From positions 5,625 to 37,374 of the forward strand of contig JH720317.1 in assembly GCA_000231825.2 (NCBI GenBank): a stretch of DNA of 31,750 nucleotides, written 5' to 3'. The first letter of the stretch is position 1. Each line of letters starts with the position of its first letter. Made by a program: the position numbers and the translations under genes. This DNA is from Tetrahymena elliotti 4EA. Lineage: Eukaryota > Ciliophora > Oligohymenophorea > Hymenostomatida > Tetrahymenidae. The notes below the pieces were generated by a model. It was not told where the DNA came from, made no database searches, and worked only from the letters and a program-made list of their open reading frames with translations. Positions 1-12,279 of this stretch are shown here, one piece after another.

Positions 1-1150
1 CTAAGTCAGATGCTAACCCTTATACTCCAGTTTCACTAATGTTATTCTTACTTTTATAAATTAAAAAAATAAATATTGAATAAAAAAAAGAATGAATTAA
101 GTACGAAAACAACAAATAAAAAAAACAAATATCTAGCAAACCAACCTAAGAGATATTCATTCATTAGCTCATAAATTAAAATCTTTATTGATTTATACAT
201 TGCAAAAATGGAATATTGAAACATAATTTTTACTTGAGGCAAAGAGTTAATTTTTAAAGATTAGAACATTTTGCTAGCTCAGATCCTAACCCTAACACTC
301 CCTTTTCACTAATATTATTCTACCTTTTTAAAAAATTATAAAAAAAATATTGAACAGGAAATATTTAAAAGAATGAGAAAACATTAAAATTTGGATTAAA
401 TTTATTCATAAAAAAAACAAACAGAAATTAAGAGCAAATCAAACAAATATCCATTAAACCAACCTAAGAGTCATTCAGTCAGTAGCTCATAAAATAAAAT
501 CTCTATAGATTTATTCATTCCAAAAAGCATAATTAATATTGAAACACTATTTTTACATAAAATTAAGATCCAAATTTTAGAGATTAGAGGATTATGCTAT
601 GCTAGGCCCTAATGCTTAAATACCTATTTCACCAATATTGTTCTCCCTTTTAAAAAATTATAAAAATAAATACTGAATAAAAAATATTTAAAAGAATGAG
701 AAAACATAAAAATTGAATCAAATATCAAAACAACAAATATGAGAGAGCAAAACAAATATTCAATAAATCAGCTCAAATTAATTAGCAGCATGTCAGCTAT
801 TTATCAATTAAATGCTTTTTATTGATTCCAAAATGTATAGCTAATATTGAACCACTATTTTTTACCTTAGATCAATAGTCAAAGATTAGAGATTAGAACA
901 TTTTGCTAAATGAGATCCTAATTTTTAAGCTTCAATTTCACCAATATCACTACCACTTTTCAAAAATTATAAAAATAGATATTGAATCATTTAAAAGAAT
1001 GAGAAATTAATGAATGAGTGAGCCAAACAAATATCAAGTAAACCAACCCAGATTAATCATAAAATAGCTCATAAATTTAAATTAATTGTTTATTAAGAAT
1101 GGATAATTCATATTCAAAGACTATTTTTATCGAGGTTAAAAATATTAGTT
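1..1150 (+). repeat. Four degenerate tandem copies of a ~310 bp protein-derived unit
   Basis: Units recur near positions 1, 275, 590 and 895. Each has a block encoding a DPNPxxPxSP-like motif followed by LLKNYK, then a block reading QTNLR...S.AHK.KSL, then one reading QKAQLILKHYFY and RLEHF just before the next DPNP block. The best copy stays open from 377 to the TGA at 674-676 (99 aa). The others carry TGA codons or frameshifts: an in-frame TGA at 93-95 in copy 1, a TGA just before DPN in copy 4, and a frame change inside copy 3. The same order of motifs is found in an open frame on the minus strand at 31355-31750. I read this as a pseudogenised 3' part of a gene family with internal repeats, whose 5' part would lie to the left of the window. 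I do not recognise the family and give it no function. Confidence 0.8.
377..676 (+). pseudogene. Open remnant of the repeat-family protein (99 aa, no start codon)
   Basis: This is the longest surviving frame within the left-hand tandem repeat. It runs from just after a TGA at 374-376 to a TGA at 674-676 and has no suitable initiating ATG. Its residues align in order with the partial gene at the right edge of the window: QTN near the start, then SVA, SFQK, NAQLI/KAQLI, KHYFY, RLE-Y, the Pro-rich PNxxxPxSP stretch and finally LLKNYK. Basic, Gln/Asn-rich composition is typical of ciliate proteins. It may be a piece of an exon, since introns cannot be excluded, but neighbouring copies are clearly broken, which favours a pseudogene. 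Confidence 0.6.
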
Positions 1151-3434
1151 TAGGGATTTGATTGTTTTAAAAAAAGATTAATAATTTTACCCTAGATCGA
1201 TAGTAAGACTTATGTAAGAATTTAAATCAGTACTGAGTAACTTTATAAAGATAAAAATTTAAAAATATTGAAATTTCAAAAAAAATTGAAGTACATTAGT
1301 AAGATTTGTAAAACGCTTTGTATTTTCCATTAACATTTATTTTATTTTTTGCTAAGATATTAAATTGAATATGAATTTATTGATTAATAAATAAATTATA
1401 AGAAAAATAAGCAAGGTTAACTTTTTCAAGCAAAATTTTACAAAAGAAAAACAAATTGGATGAATCTGATTATCAATATCTAAAATTTAGATAAAAGCCA
1501 AATAATTTTTGCTCGTAATTTATTAGTTTGTCACTACTTAAAATTTCGATACAGTGACATAAAATTTATGGTCGTAATTTATTAGTTTGCACTAAAATAA
1601 TTAATAGAATAATATATGATTTATTTTGAAGATATCAAATCTAAATTAAAAATCTTCCATATATTCTATATAAATTAAAACGACATATATTCTAGATATA
1701 TTCTATATATTTTAATATTTTTTGTATTTGAATCAAAACGTGTATTGTGACATATCTCTAAAATGAATTTATTCATCTTTTCTTTTTATTATTAGAGTTA
1801 TTATTATTTTATTTGTGATAGATTTTCTTCTAAAATCCTCAAAGTACCCTTAACGTAGAGTTGTTTTGCTTGAAAAAAATGTCAAAAAAGGAAAATAAAT
1901 TTTCGAAAGAGAATAATGAATTAAATTTTTTTAATAAATGAAAAAGTTTTACTCAAAAACTTAAAAAACTTAAAATTATGTAAATATTTTGATTTGTTAA
2001 AATTCATTTTAAAAAATAATAATTTACATTAAATATTTAATCTTTTAAGTTAAGTTAATAGATTGGCTATTTGGATTGAATTTATTAATAGAAAGAGCCT
2101 GCTTAAAATAATTAATACCAATCATAAATTTGACTAAAATTTGCGTAAATAATTAATTATTTTGATTTTGGATTTTTTCACAAAATTATTTGGAAAAATA
2201 GAAGAGAACAATTTTTTTTAAGTTAATATAGAAATTAATTAAATTTTCTAAATAAATTAATAATTTTGGCTTTTTAAGTATTATTAAGATTTATTAAATT
2301 TCATTCTAAAATAAATTTTAATTTACATCGAAATATTTATGCAGTAGAACTTCTCTAATTTTAAAGACTGGAAGATAGACCATAAGAATTGATTTACAGC
2401 CATTAAACATAGAAATATCAAATTCAAACAAAAGTCAATTATATTGAAGATGTTAGTAACAACTAAAATCAACTCAATCTAATTTTATTCCAGAAAATCC
2501 TAAGACTTAACTTATCAAATATGACAAATAAACTGAAAGACAGAAAGATGAAAACTTTGATTTTTTAAAAAATAGCAAGAAATTTTATATTAATTTTTTA
2601 AATAGTGAATTTTGTAAGGACAATTAATTAATTGTAAATTAAAAAAATATACTTTTTACTAGTAAAAGATAAAAATAAAATTAGAAATAGATAGACAGAA
2701 GATAGATATTTGATATTTTATTTAGATAATAAATCTTTCAATTAAGACACTACTTACAAATAGGCCTTACTGATATATTTTGGTTGTCCACTAAGTGGAA
2801 TTACACATTTTCTCTTGTATTTTATAGTTTTGCTTTTTTTAAATTTTTATTCATTCTGAAAGGATATTTGTCAAACTTAAAAATCAACAAAACTTCTTTT
2901 TTGATAAAAAAATTAATTTGTTTTGTTTTGAACAAAACAGGATTTAAAAAGATCCATGAATTTTATTATAAATAATTTACTGATTGAAATTAAATTTCTT
3001 CAATATTTATTTATTTCTTCATATTTTTTACAGTAATAAAAATTAATGAATTTATGTATCAAAAGGTGCATTAATTAAATAGCAATTTTAGTGTTTATTA
3101 ACTTTCTTATACTTTCAATAAAAAGACTTGCTTACTTTATGAAATTTATTGAAAGAAAAAATACATTATTGATTGATTGTTTGTATGTATGTATAGAGAA
3201 CTGCTTGATATTTTTAATATAAATAGGTTTATTAGATTGTTTATTTGTTTGTTTGATTTTGATTGATTGCTTTCTTTCTATTTGATATTGAATGAAAAAA
3301 ATCTTACCAAAAAACTATTTTGAGATTCATTTTGATATCAAATAAATTACATAAAAGAAAACTAACTTAAAAATTAAAGAAATAATTAAGAAAGAAAGAA
3401 TTAGTTAATTAATAAATTTGGGAGCTGCTCATCA
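1151..3434. other. AT-rich intergenic region with short direct repeats and simple-sequence runs
   Basis: I see no supported gene here. An 18 bp sequence (TCGTAATTTATTAGTTTG) occurs twice in direct orientation at 1513-1530 and 1572-1589. An ATATATTCTATATA-type motif repeats around 1660-1715. Around 3160-3280, upstream of the histidine kinase, there are runs of TTTG- and GATT-like tetranucleotides, a common feature of flanking DNA here. A TGA-free frame from 2134 to about 2862 lacks an early ATG and protein-like motifs and was not called. Confidence 0.6.
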
Positions 3435-6400
3435 ATGAATAGCGATGATGAGAAAGTGAAATCTAATTAAGGTTTCAATGAAGATGATTTAGAGAATTTA
3501 GGAGATAAGTAAAGAGTAGAGACCAATAATTAGTTAGTTAGACATTTAGGATTGTTATTTATTATAGTTAGTATCATCAATTTTATACGGCATTTGATAT
3601 TTAAAAAGATAAATGTATTAATTACTTGCGATTTGCTTCATATTGCAGTCTAGATTATTATTTATGTCATCATCAAAAAAAAGAAAATGAATTGCTTACA
3701 AGGTAGTATGAGCCTAGCCGTTTTTATATAGACTTTAATTTATTTAATTTACATGATTTCTAACTATTTGCTTGAGCGAAGCATTAAGTAGAATGTTTGT
3801 TCGAGTAGTAATTCTAGTTATTAAGAAATAGATTATGGTTAGAATGATAAATTTATTATTTCTACAGGATTCTGTGGTGAGCATGTGAGTTGGTATTAAA
3901 TTTAAGGATCGATTATTAATTTTTATTTGTATGCTTAGCAGAATTATGCTTTCTCTGCTATATTAATTTTTCTTCATTTTGCTGCTGGGGCTTTGTGTTA
4001 CAAAGAGTATTTGTGGACACATATATTTCTTTTAGTAATAAGTGCATTCATAATATATTAGAAGGGTATTTCAGTACTTTAAATAAAACAGCAATCATGT
4101 CAGTATGAGTAGGTGCATTAAAAATACTAGTTTTGGATGTAGTTTGTGTTTAAGTACATGCATAATAATGTATTTTTAGCTCAGCTTTCTTCACCTACTT
4201 CTTAGTGTAAAAATCTACAAGAAAATAAATAGAATGATATCAAACATTTAGAATTGGAATAATGCAATGGGTTTAGCAAATATGTCATGGATAATGATAA
4301 GCTGTAAAGAAGTGCTAATAAAAAGCCTTCTATTTCTTATAAATGTTCTCAATATGTAACTGATAGAAAGGTTTTAGGTTTTCCTTTTGTAAATCTTAGA
4401 ATTTAATAATAAGTGCCTAATTTTTAAAGTGAGAATGTCAGCTTATTCAATTCATATTTGAGCAAATACACTTTACGTAGCATGAACTAGAAAGAAAGCA
4501 CCTTCTTTTAGATTCCACGCAAGAGTTTCATGGATTCTAGGTTATCTTTTAAAGATTAGCAAAGAATAGGAAATACTCCATGTTAGGCAAATAATAATGA
4601 ATAGAATTGCATTAATAATAATAATAACAACAACAATAATTTAATTAATTTCAACAGTAGATTACATACAAACTAAAATATTTAGCAGAATTCTAATTTA
4701 CATACAAATTAAAATGAAGAGACAATATAATATGATTCTCACCCTATACATTTCTCTTCATACAATCAGATAACTAATTAGAATAGAAATGGTTCTCATC
4801 AGTGCATTTATTTATTATAGAATAGTTCTATGTAACACATTTAATACGATAGTCACTACAAATCTAATTTGAAAAGCGGAAATCATATTATAAATAATAA
4901 TTTAAATGGCAAGCATACTGCAGCTGCTTAATTTTCTATATTGAAACGCACACCTTGTTAAAATACTTAAAATTAGTACAGTAACTTCAACACAGATAGA
5001 AAAAATAGTCTTCTGCTTTAAGGTTCGGGCAGTCCTTAGGTATTCAACCAATTTTAAAATGAAATGATTGGAGTAAGGTCAAGAGAATAGACAAAAAATA
5101 GATATATACAAGATAAAGTAAATTGCGTTAATAGCGTTTGCAGCAAAAAAGATAATAAAAATAGTGAATAAGGTTTGAAATGTATGGATGGAGAGACACT
5201 GTTAGCAATTTTAACGAAGAATTTAGCAGAATTGGAATAAAATGAAATAGAAACAAACAATAATAAATTAGCTGATATTAGTTTTTAAAATAATCTTCTA
5301 AAAAAGAAATAATAATCTATTTCATCAACATAATATGAAACAAAATTAGGAAAATAAAATATATATCTATTTGAAAGAGTTGATAGTCACATTGAGGATT
5401 CAAGTAGCGGAGGATGTAGCACATCGCCTTAGTATTTTTAGGTCAATTTCATAGATTGTGTTTATGAAGGGAAACGCTCTTATTTGATTGTTATGGAAGA
5501 ACTAAAAAAGAATACTTCAAGTCCAAGTATAGAAAATAGATTAAATAGCTCTCCATAAGATCAAAAAAGTAAAAGTGATAATTTAAAAATAAAAACTTTC
5601 AAATAAAAAATAATATCCAGTTTAGCGCATGAGCTGAAAACTCCTTTGAATTCAATTATTTCTTAAATAAATCAGTTGCTGCTTAACAGAAACGAAGAGA
5701 ATGTCAATCTTAAAAGCAAAGATATTTAAATTTTAAAATCTAGTGCAAATCTATTAAATTACAAAATAGAGGATCTTCTTAACTACTCGATGTACATGAA
5801 GGGACAAAATAAAATGAATTTAGAAAAGTTTTCCATCTTAGATGTTGTCAATGAGATGATTGAAATATTCAAACCATAAGCAAAACTAAAAAACCTCTAC
5901 TTTCATTCTAAAATCACTCTCTTTTAGCCATCAATTAAAAAGTCTCTAGAATTATAAAACTTCAAAGCTTCTTCCCCACAAATTGACACAGTAATTGATT
6001 AAGTAGACGAAAACTAAATTAAAAACCCTTTAAAAGACATTCATAATAACAACAAAGCAGTTACCTAAAAATATGAATTTTGTCCAGCAGCAGTTGAGGA
6101 TTTTAAGAAAAAGTTTGTTTCACTTAAATTCATGAGTGAGAAAGTCATTAACACACCTATTTCAGACATTTATTCAAATACTTCTGAGTCAATATAAAAT
6201 TAGCATTAGTAGTAATAACAATTGAATGAAATTAAAGAATAAAGTCATTAGTAATAACCTTCGTTAATTACTAGTAACAACAATGAATATAACTAGCATT
6301 CATCTAAAAATACTGCTTAGAGTCCATTAAAATCATAAGATGTCTTTGTAAAAAGTGACAGGAAAAAACTTATTTGCATATTAACGAATCTCTTGACAAA

Positions 6401-8039
6401 TGCTTTAAAATTTACATTCAAAGGAGGAATCAGCTTCACAGTTAATCAAGTGGATAAATACAACTTCTAGTTTTCTGTTTCAGACACTGGAATTGGAATT
6501 GAATAGAAACTAGTTAAAAGAATGAATAATATTAACATTGAAGATTATGATACGATATTTATGAACGATTAAGATGAAGACTCGTTTAATGAGCAAGAGG
6601 TTTCTGAAGAATTGTAAGAAGTCATTCTCAATAAAAATAGCAATAATAGCTAGAGATAAAGCCCGCCTTAAAAAAATAGCCCAAAGAAGGAATAAACTTT
6701 TTTTAAAAACGAAGGATTTGCAAACAAAGAAAATGAGATGGACAAAAAAAGTAGAATTGAAGAAAGTATCAAGAAGGAGTTAAAACTTTCTTTGTTTTAG
6801 CAAGAATCTTAGAAAATAAAGCAACAATAAATTTAATTAAAGTAGCATGATAATAATATAAAAAGTGATATTGAAGTAAAAGAGGCTTGCAGCATAAACG
6901 AGAGTATCTAAAATACATCGAAAGATGGCGTCAGTGCTTATTAATCAGTGAACAAAAAAAGCAATCAAACAAATAGAGAAGACAAGAATTGTTGCTCTAT
7001 TTAGTTAATAGAAAATAATGAACAATTGAAAAAATCTAACATAAGCTCTTTTTCTCATTAAAATTAAAAATAGCCTCCTAAAAATCATTACAAATCTTAA
7101 CCAAGTCTTTATAATTTTCAAAGAAATTGTGGTATTGGAATCAAAATAGTTAAAATCTTAACTTCTCAGCTGAGTTCTGAAAAGTAAAATTTGAAAATTA
7201 AATCCAAAGAAAATCTAGGTTCTACATTTACTTTTACTTTAGAAGACCAGTCTGCAGCTAAAGCTGCTATGAGTTAATTCGTTTTAACAGACAGAAACAT
7301 AACCAAAAGGAACATTCATTTACCAGATAATCAATCAAAAATGAATCAATTAGATTATATTTTGACACATCCATATAAAGATGAAATTATATTATCAGAT
7401 AATAGCTTAGAAAGTCATGAAGATAATAAATCTCAATTTGCAGCATAAAAAACGAACACAAATAGGTCTTGCAATTCGATTGCAGAATTCGTTGAATATT
7501 CAAAATAAGACTAAAATTATGGAAGTTTCACCCCAAGAATCTCAACTCATGAAAATGTGAGAAAATGCAACTACAAAAAGAACAAATCAGATCTAGATTT
7601 CCTAGCAAATCAAAATCTTCTTAATTCAAATTCATTAAAACTGTAGACTCTCCTTTCAAATAAAAGAATTTTACTAGTAGATGACATGCCTTTCAATATT
7701 TAAATACTAAAAAATTATCTGAATGGGGTAGAAAATTTAGAAATTAAAGAAGCCTTCAACGGAATGTCTGCAATTGAGCAAGTTAAGCAAGAAAAATTTG
7801 ACCTTATCCTTATGGATATAAACATGCCCATCATGGATGGCATAGAAGCAACGTTTAAAATCACTGAATTAATAAAATCCAACAAAATCCCACCCGTCCC
7901 CATTATCATCGTAAGTGCCTACTCAGCCATGCAAGATATTTAGAATTCCATTAAATCTGGAGCTGCTGGGCATGTCTCCAAGCCAATAAGCATTAAAAAC
8001 CTAATTTCTGAAATTAACAAAGTCTTAAGCACCTACTGA
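3435..8039 (+). CDS. Membrane-bound hybrid histidine kinase with receiver domain (1534 aa)
   Basis: The frame is intronless, starts at the first ATG after a stretch with no in-frame ATG and ends at TGA 8037-8039. Residues 1-35 are acidic. About five hydrophobic helices follow (roughly 38-57, 61-81, 92-113, 171-189, 193-209), so it is probably a multipass membrane sensor. A long Asn/Gln-rich linker includes nine Asn at 394-402. The HisKA H-box SLAHELKTP places the phospho-acceptor at His732. The ATPase domain has an N-box Asn at 989 (LLTNALKF) and a G1 box DTGIGIE at 1017-1023. The G2-like box NCGIGIKIVK appears only at about 1231-1240, after some 200 extra low-complexity residues. The receiver domain (about 1411-1534) has Asp1416/Asp1417, the phospho-acceptor Asp1461 in LMDINMP and Lys1516. 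This is a complete hybrid phosphorelay protein, autophosphorylating at His and passing phosphate to Asp. The signal sensed is unknown. Domain assignment is secure. Confidence 0.93.
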
Positions 8040-10308
8040 AAAAATCTCAAATAGAATTTAAATTAAATAAAATATTTTTTTGTTTTATTAATTTAAAACT
8101 TAAAAAATGAAAAATATTTTGCTAAAAATCATAAAAAATGATTAGTAAAAAATCTTAAAATTTTTATATCTTGAAATAATTTAAATAAAATTTGCAAATC
8201 TTAATATCTATCCAACGTTACTTTTAATGATAAAGCATGAATACATATATCAAAGGATATAAATTTAATAATTATCAAAATTCAAATCATATTGAAAAAA
8301 TTCTATGAAGAGTTAAATAATTTAATGGTGAGACTTTAAAGTTGAGTCTATTATTGAAACTAGTGGTTGATTTGAAATTGCTACCCAATACTACAAGATA
8401 AAAAATAATGCTAATAAATATTATATTTCTTAAATTGAATTCTCATAAAAATTACTTTTTGACAAATAAAAACTAAAATTTTGCTTAGTATAGAAAGGTA
8501 TTGAAAAGAAAAGAAATAGAAATATATTCGATTTGTTTTAAATGTAACAAGCACAAGTAACATTATAGAAACTATTATAAATTAAAATTTTTTTTGATTT
8601 ATTTGATTGAGAAATAAAGTAACTATTTCTAAATAACTTAAAATATCTAAATATAAGGATAGATAATCTTATTATACTATGTTTGAAAATAGAAGTGTTG
8701 ATTAGATTTAGTAAATATGAAAACCACAATTTAAAAAAAATTGAGAAAGAAAAAATTGTTTGATATATTTATTAATGAATGATAAATGAGAAAATAAGTC
8801 AGCCATAAACTAAAATAGAAGATATGTGCAGTATAAATATTTTGACTAGATTGATTACAATAATAACTAAAATTTATAAAATATGAAATAAAAAAAAGGT
8901 ATTTAACAATAAAAGAAAATAGAATTTAAATTAAAAAAGATTACAAAGTATATTTATTAATTATCTTATTTATAATAAAAAAGTATAATATATTTTAAAT
9001 TATATATTTATTTCTACTTATTAACTAACTACTTAATAAATTATTCAATAAATTAATAAATTACATATTTTTTTCCAGAAGTAGAAATCTAAGATGAATC
9101 AAATAATATCTAAAAATTATTAAAGAAATTTATTAGATCAATAAAAGAATAAATAAAATAATACAGTTTAGGTTGTTAAATTTTTGATGAATTTTATTTA
9201 ATTTTATAAAAGTTAATTAGGAGTAGTAATAGTACTTATCATCCCTAAGATTTTTAATTAGAAACTTACTTTTATTTTTCTCTTAATTTGTTCGATTTAA
9301 ATTTAGAATGGGCCCAGCTTACATTTTTCTTTTAGGATATTTTATTTTTAGAACTTTGGCAAAATATAGCAAGAAATATATTAACTTCAATAGTAAAAAA
9401 ATGATTTGTAAATATTTCATATTTAATCACAAAAAATATTTGAAATTACTCATTATCAATAAACTTCAATTCAGTTTAATAAAATAACAATTGACCATTT
9501 TAAAAATTATGTAAATATGAATTTCAGCTAGTGACTAAATAATGTCTTATCATTTTTATTAAATTGTTCTAAATATTCCATTTTTTAGTTTCTAAAAGAT
9601 TACTTACGAAACATTCCAATAGAAAAAAATATAATTTTATATCATCAGAAATATTGAATTTTATTATTTTTTATTATCATTTTTATCAAATTTTTCTAAA
9701 TATTTCATTTTTTAGTTTCTAAACTTACTTACGAAATGTGCCAATTTCTTTTTTATTTTTTATTATGAAAAATATTGAATGCCTCAAGATCTTATTATTT
9801 TTATTAAATTTTCTTTTAATTTTACATTTTTAGTTTCGAAATGGTTAAATAAATATTAAATAAAATTAAAATATGCTAAAAATATTAAAAATTAGCTAAG
9901 AATATCATATTTCATTTTTCTTTTTAATCTAAAATTAACAAATGTTAGGCTAAATAAAATATGTTTAGTTTATTAGTCAATTACAAATATTTACATTAGT
10001 TTTCTCCAAAATTTATGATTTTCCACTCAAGTGAGTTAAGTTATTAATAAAGAAAGCTTCTTTGAAAATTGACATTTTAAATGAAATAAATGAAAGAAAA
10101 ACATTTTTGATAAATTTAATTGAAAAGAAATAAGAAAAGTTCTACTTTTTTTAAAAAAATTAAAAAAATTTAAGAAATTGATAGATTTTTTATGGAAATT
10201 TGTTAATTTAATACTAAGATGAATGTAATTTATAAATATAATTTGTTAATTTATATAATTTGTTTATGTCTGGAATAATTAAATTTGTTATTAGTTATTT
10301 TTTATTGA
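8040..10308. other. AT-rich intergenic region between histidine kinase and amidase 3' ends
   Basis: The flanking genes converge here, so this holds two 3' flanks. I see no protein-coding frame with recognisable motifs and no RNA gene. The only structure I can support is the three-copy repeat at 9548-9846, listed separately. Confidence 0.6.
9548..9846. repeat. Three degenerate tandem copies of a ~120 bp AT-rich unit
   Basis: Units begin near 9548, 9675 and 9793 with TATYATTTTTAT-like sequence. Each continues with TTCTAAATATT-CATTTTTTAGTTTC and, in the first two, ACTTACGAAA and a closing GAAAATATTGAAT-like segment. Periods are about 127 and 118 bp and the last copy is truncated. The unit has no coding potential that I can see. 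Confidence 0.65.
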
Positions 10309-12279
10309 TCAAATTGGAGTTTTGTTATTTTAGTAGAAGTTTACTTTTTCTTCTATTTGTTTCATCAAATTTAAGCATAATTCCTCTTCATAGGGGAAGG
10401 TTATTACTTGGGCACTAACAGGTAACCCTGCAGTGTTCACTATGTGCTTTTAAATTTGCTTAGTTATGTTGTCATTGAATTTGCATGTGTAGGTTTGTTC
10501 ATTTTCTTATACTGTAGTTACTGGCAAGACTCCTGCTGAGAAGTTGAGGGTGTTCCAGATATGGGTGTAAACAGATCCCAAAATGATAAATTGAGAGGAT
10601 AAGCCATGTCCAAATGCTGGAAGAGGTTATCCAGGAGTTACAATAGCATCAATTTGGAGGTTTTCAAAATATTTAATAATTTCCTCTCTTTTGCAGTTTA
10701 TTTTTCCACTAATTCTCATGAAATCTTCAGCAGATCTATTGGATTTACCCCATTCCATTAAATTAGCAGTTCTAAATTGCTTGGTCTTGCGCAATAACCA
10801 GATAAGACACTTTTTAGCTATGCTGCTTAAACCCATAATGAATTTAATAGAATCGTATTCAGAAATATATTCTTCTTCTTCTAATTAGTCTAGATATCTT
10901 CTATTATTGTCTGAAGATAAAATGTTAAAGTACAACTCAGTGAGTTCCTTTTCAAAGGGTAATTCAATTGGAACTAGTTCATGTCCTTATTCTCTCAAGG
11001 CTTATACAGAAATATCAACTGCTCTCTAAAAGGAGGGACTTGCATCGAATGTTTATAAATTTTTAATATAACCAATACGATACTTCTTTGATCTGTCCTA
11101 GTATTTTTTCAAGTCGAATTATACAATAGGTTGGTAAACACCTTTTTAAGATGTCTTTTAGCTTTGAATGAATTATTCATCAGTTAATACTTTCATTCCA
11201 ATTGCAACATCATCAACAAATCTAGACATAGGGCCAAGAGAAGTACGGATAGACATTTAACCAGCAATACAATAAGAAACAAATCCAAGTCCTTTGAAAG
11301 GAGTTCTACCACTTGTTGGCTTGAATCCTACTACACCATTTAAGGTGGCAGGAATGCGAATTGATCCTCCAATATCAGTACCAAAACCTAAAGGAGAGCA
11401 TCTTGTAGCTAACAAAACAGCTTCACCTCCAGATGAACCACCAGAATATCTAGATTTGTCCCAAGCATTGCATGTACGACCAAAGAGACGATTGTAACAA
11501 TCTGAAGACATGTTCAATTAAGGAATATTAGAACGAACAAGAGGAATAGCACCAGAGTTTTTAATCAATCTTATGACTAAAGAATCTTCTTAGACTATTT
11601 TGTCTTTACGAGAAATACATCCAACTGTAACAGCAAATCCTTTCATTTCAATGATATCTTTGATTGATACAGGAACACCAAATAAAGGTTTTTAATCGTA
11701 TAGCTCTTCTAATGAATTGTTAAAATTTTAATTTTCTTAGGAGTAAGCTTATTAGTTATCTTCACCGTCTTCACTAGCAGTAAGAGAAGATGAGGATGAA
11801 AGGATAGAGGTAAATTGATTCTTATCATTTTCACGGAGTTTCTAAATAATTTAATCACATTCTCTAGCAAGTTGAATAGCTTACTCATAATTCATCTCAC
11901 TAATAGCTTTGTATTCATGACCAATAGTTTAGCATCTTAAAGCAAAAGCATTGACGAGACTCTCACTAGTGACTTCTCCTTTTTTAAGCATCTAGGCTAA
12001 GTCTGATGCAGATGAACTGATAATTTGATCATATTATTGTTCAGTGAAGTTCAAATTATCAAGTGTAGGTATTTCAAGAGATTTAACTTAGTTGTCTCTG
12101 TTCTTTTGGTATTCAGCAGCTATCTATTCAATCTTAGCATTTCTTAGCTTCTAAGAACGATTTTTGATGTATCCAATGCCTTTTCTGAGACCGTAAAGAG
12201 CAGTTAAAGCAGTCAAGGTACGAGTTAAATTAGGATTTTGAGCAAAAAATTTGAGAGGACCTTCTGGATTTGAGAGCAT
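10309..12279 (-). CDS. Amidase-signature hydrolase, FAAH-like (656 aa)
   Basis: The single frame runs from ATG (12279-12277) to TGA (10311-10309) with no intron. The amidase signature is complete. Lys207 lies in PVSIKDI, the cis-Ser Ser282 in SGGSSGGE, and the nucleophile Ser306 in GTDIGGSIR. The spacings (75 and 24 residues) equal those of the mammalian fatty acid amide hydrolase triad Lys142-Ser217-Ser241. The family hydrolyses carboxylic amides; FAAH-type members cleave fatty acid amides such as N-acylethanolamines. An N-terminal part before residue 90 is mildly hydrophobic (around 18-38) and could be a membrane contact, but it is not a clear transmembrane helix. An acidic, Ser/Gln-rich insertion near 160-195 precedes the catalytic core. 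The substrate cannot be read from sequence; another amidase-signature specificity remains possible. Confidence 0.92.

Noticed and set aside
1039..1049. Functional chromosome breakage site
   Set aside because: The last bases of the 15-bp site do not match in any copy, and the sequence continues uninterrupted on both sides with no telomeric C4A2/G4T2 repeats anywhere in the window.
2134..2862. TGA-free frame of about 240 codons on the + strand
   Set aside because: There is no ATG near its 5' end, the composition is what AT-rich random sequence gives (Phe, Ile, Lys, Asn, Leu, Gln), and there is no domain-like pattern. With only TGA as stop in such DNA, open stretches of this size can arise by chance.
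2784..2975. Short hydrophobic ORF beginning at a non-ATG codon
   Set aside because: It is Phe/Leu/Ile-rich as expected from T-rich DNA, has no context or conserved motif, and has no convincing start.
6574..6783. Lys/Arg-rich ORF inside the histidine kinase
   Set aside because: It is a different frame of the kinase's low-complexity lid insertion. The kinase frame is continuous through this place and is supported by flanking domains.
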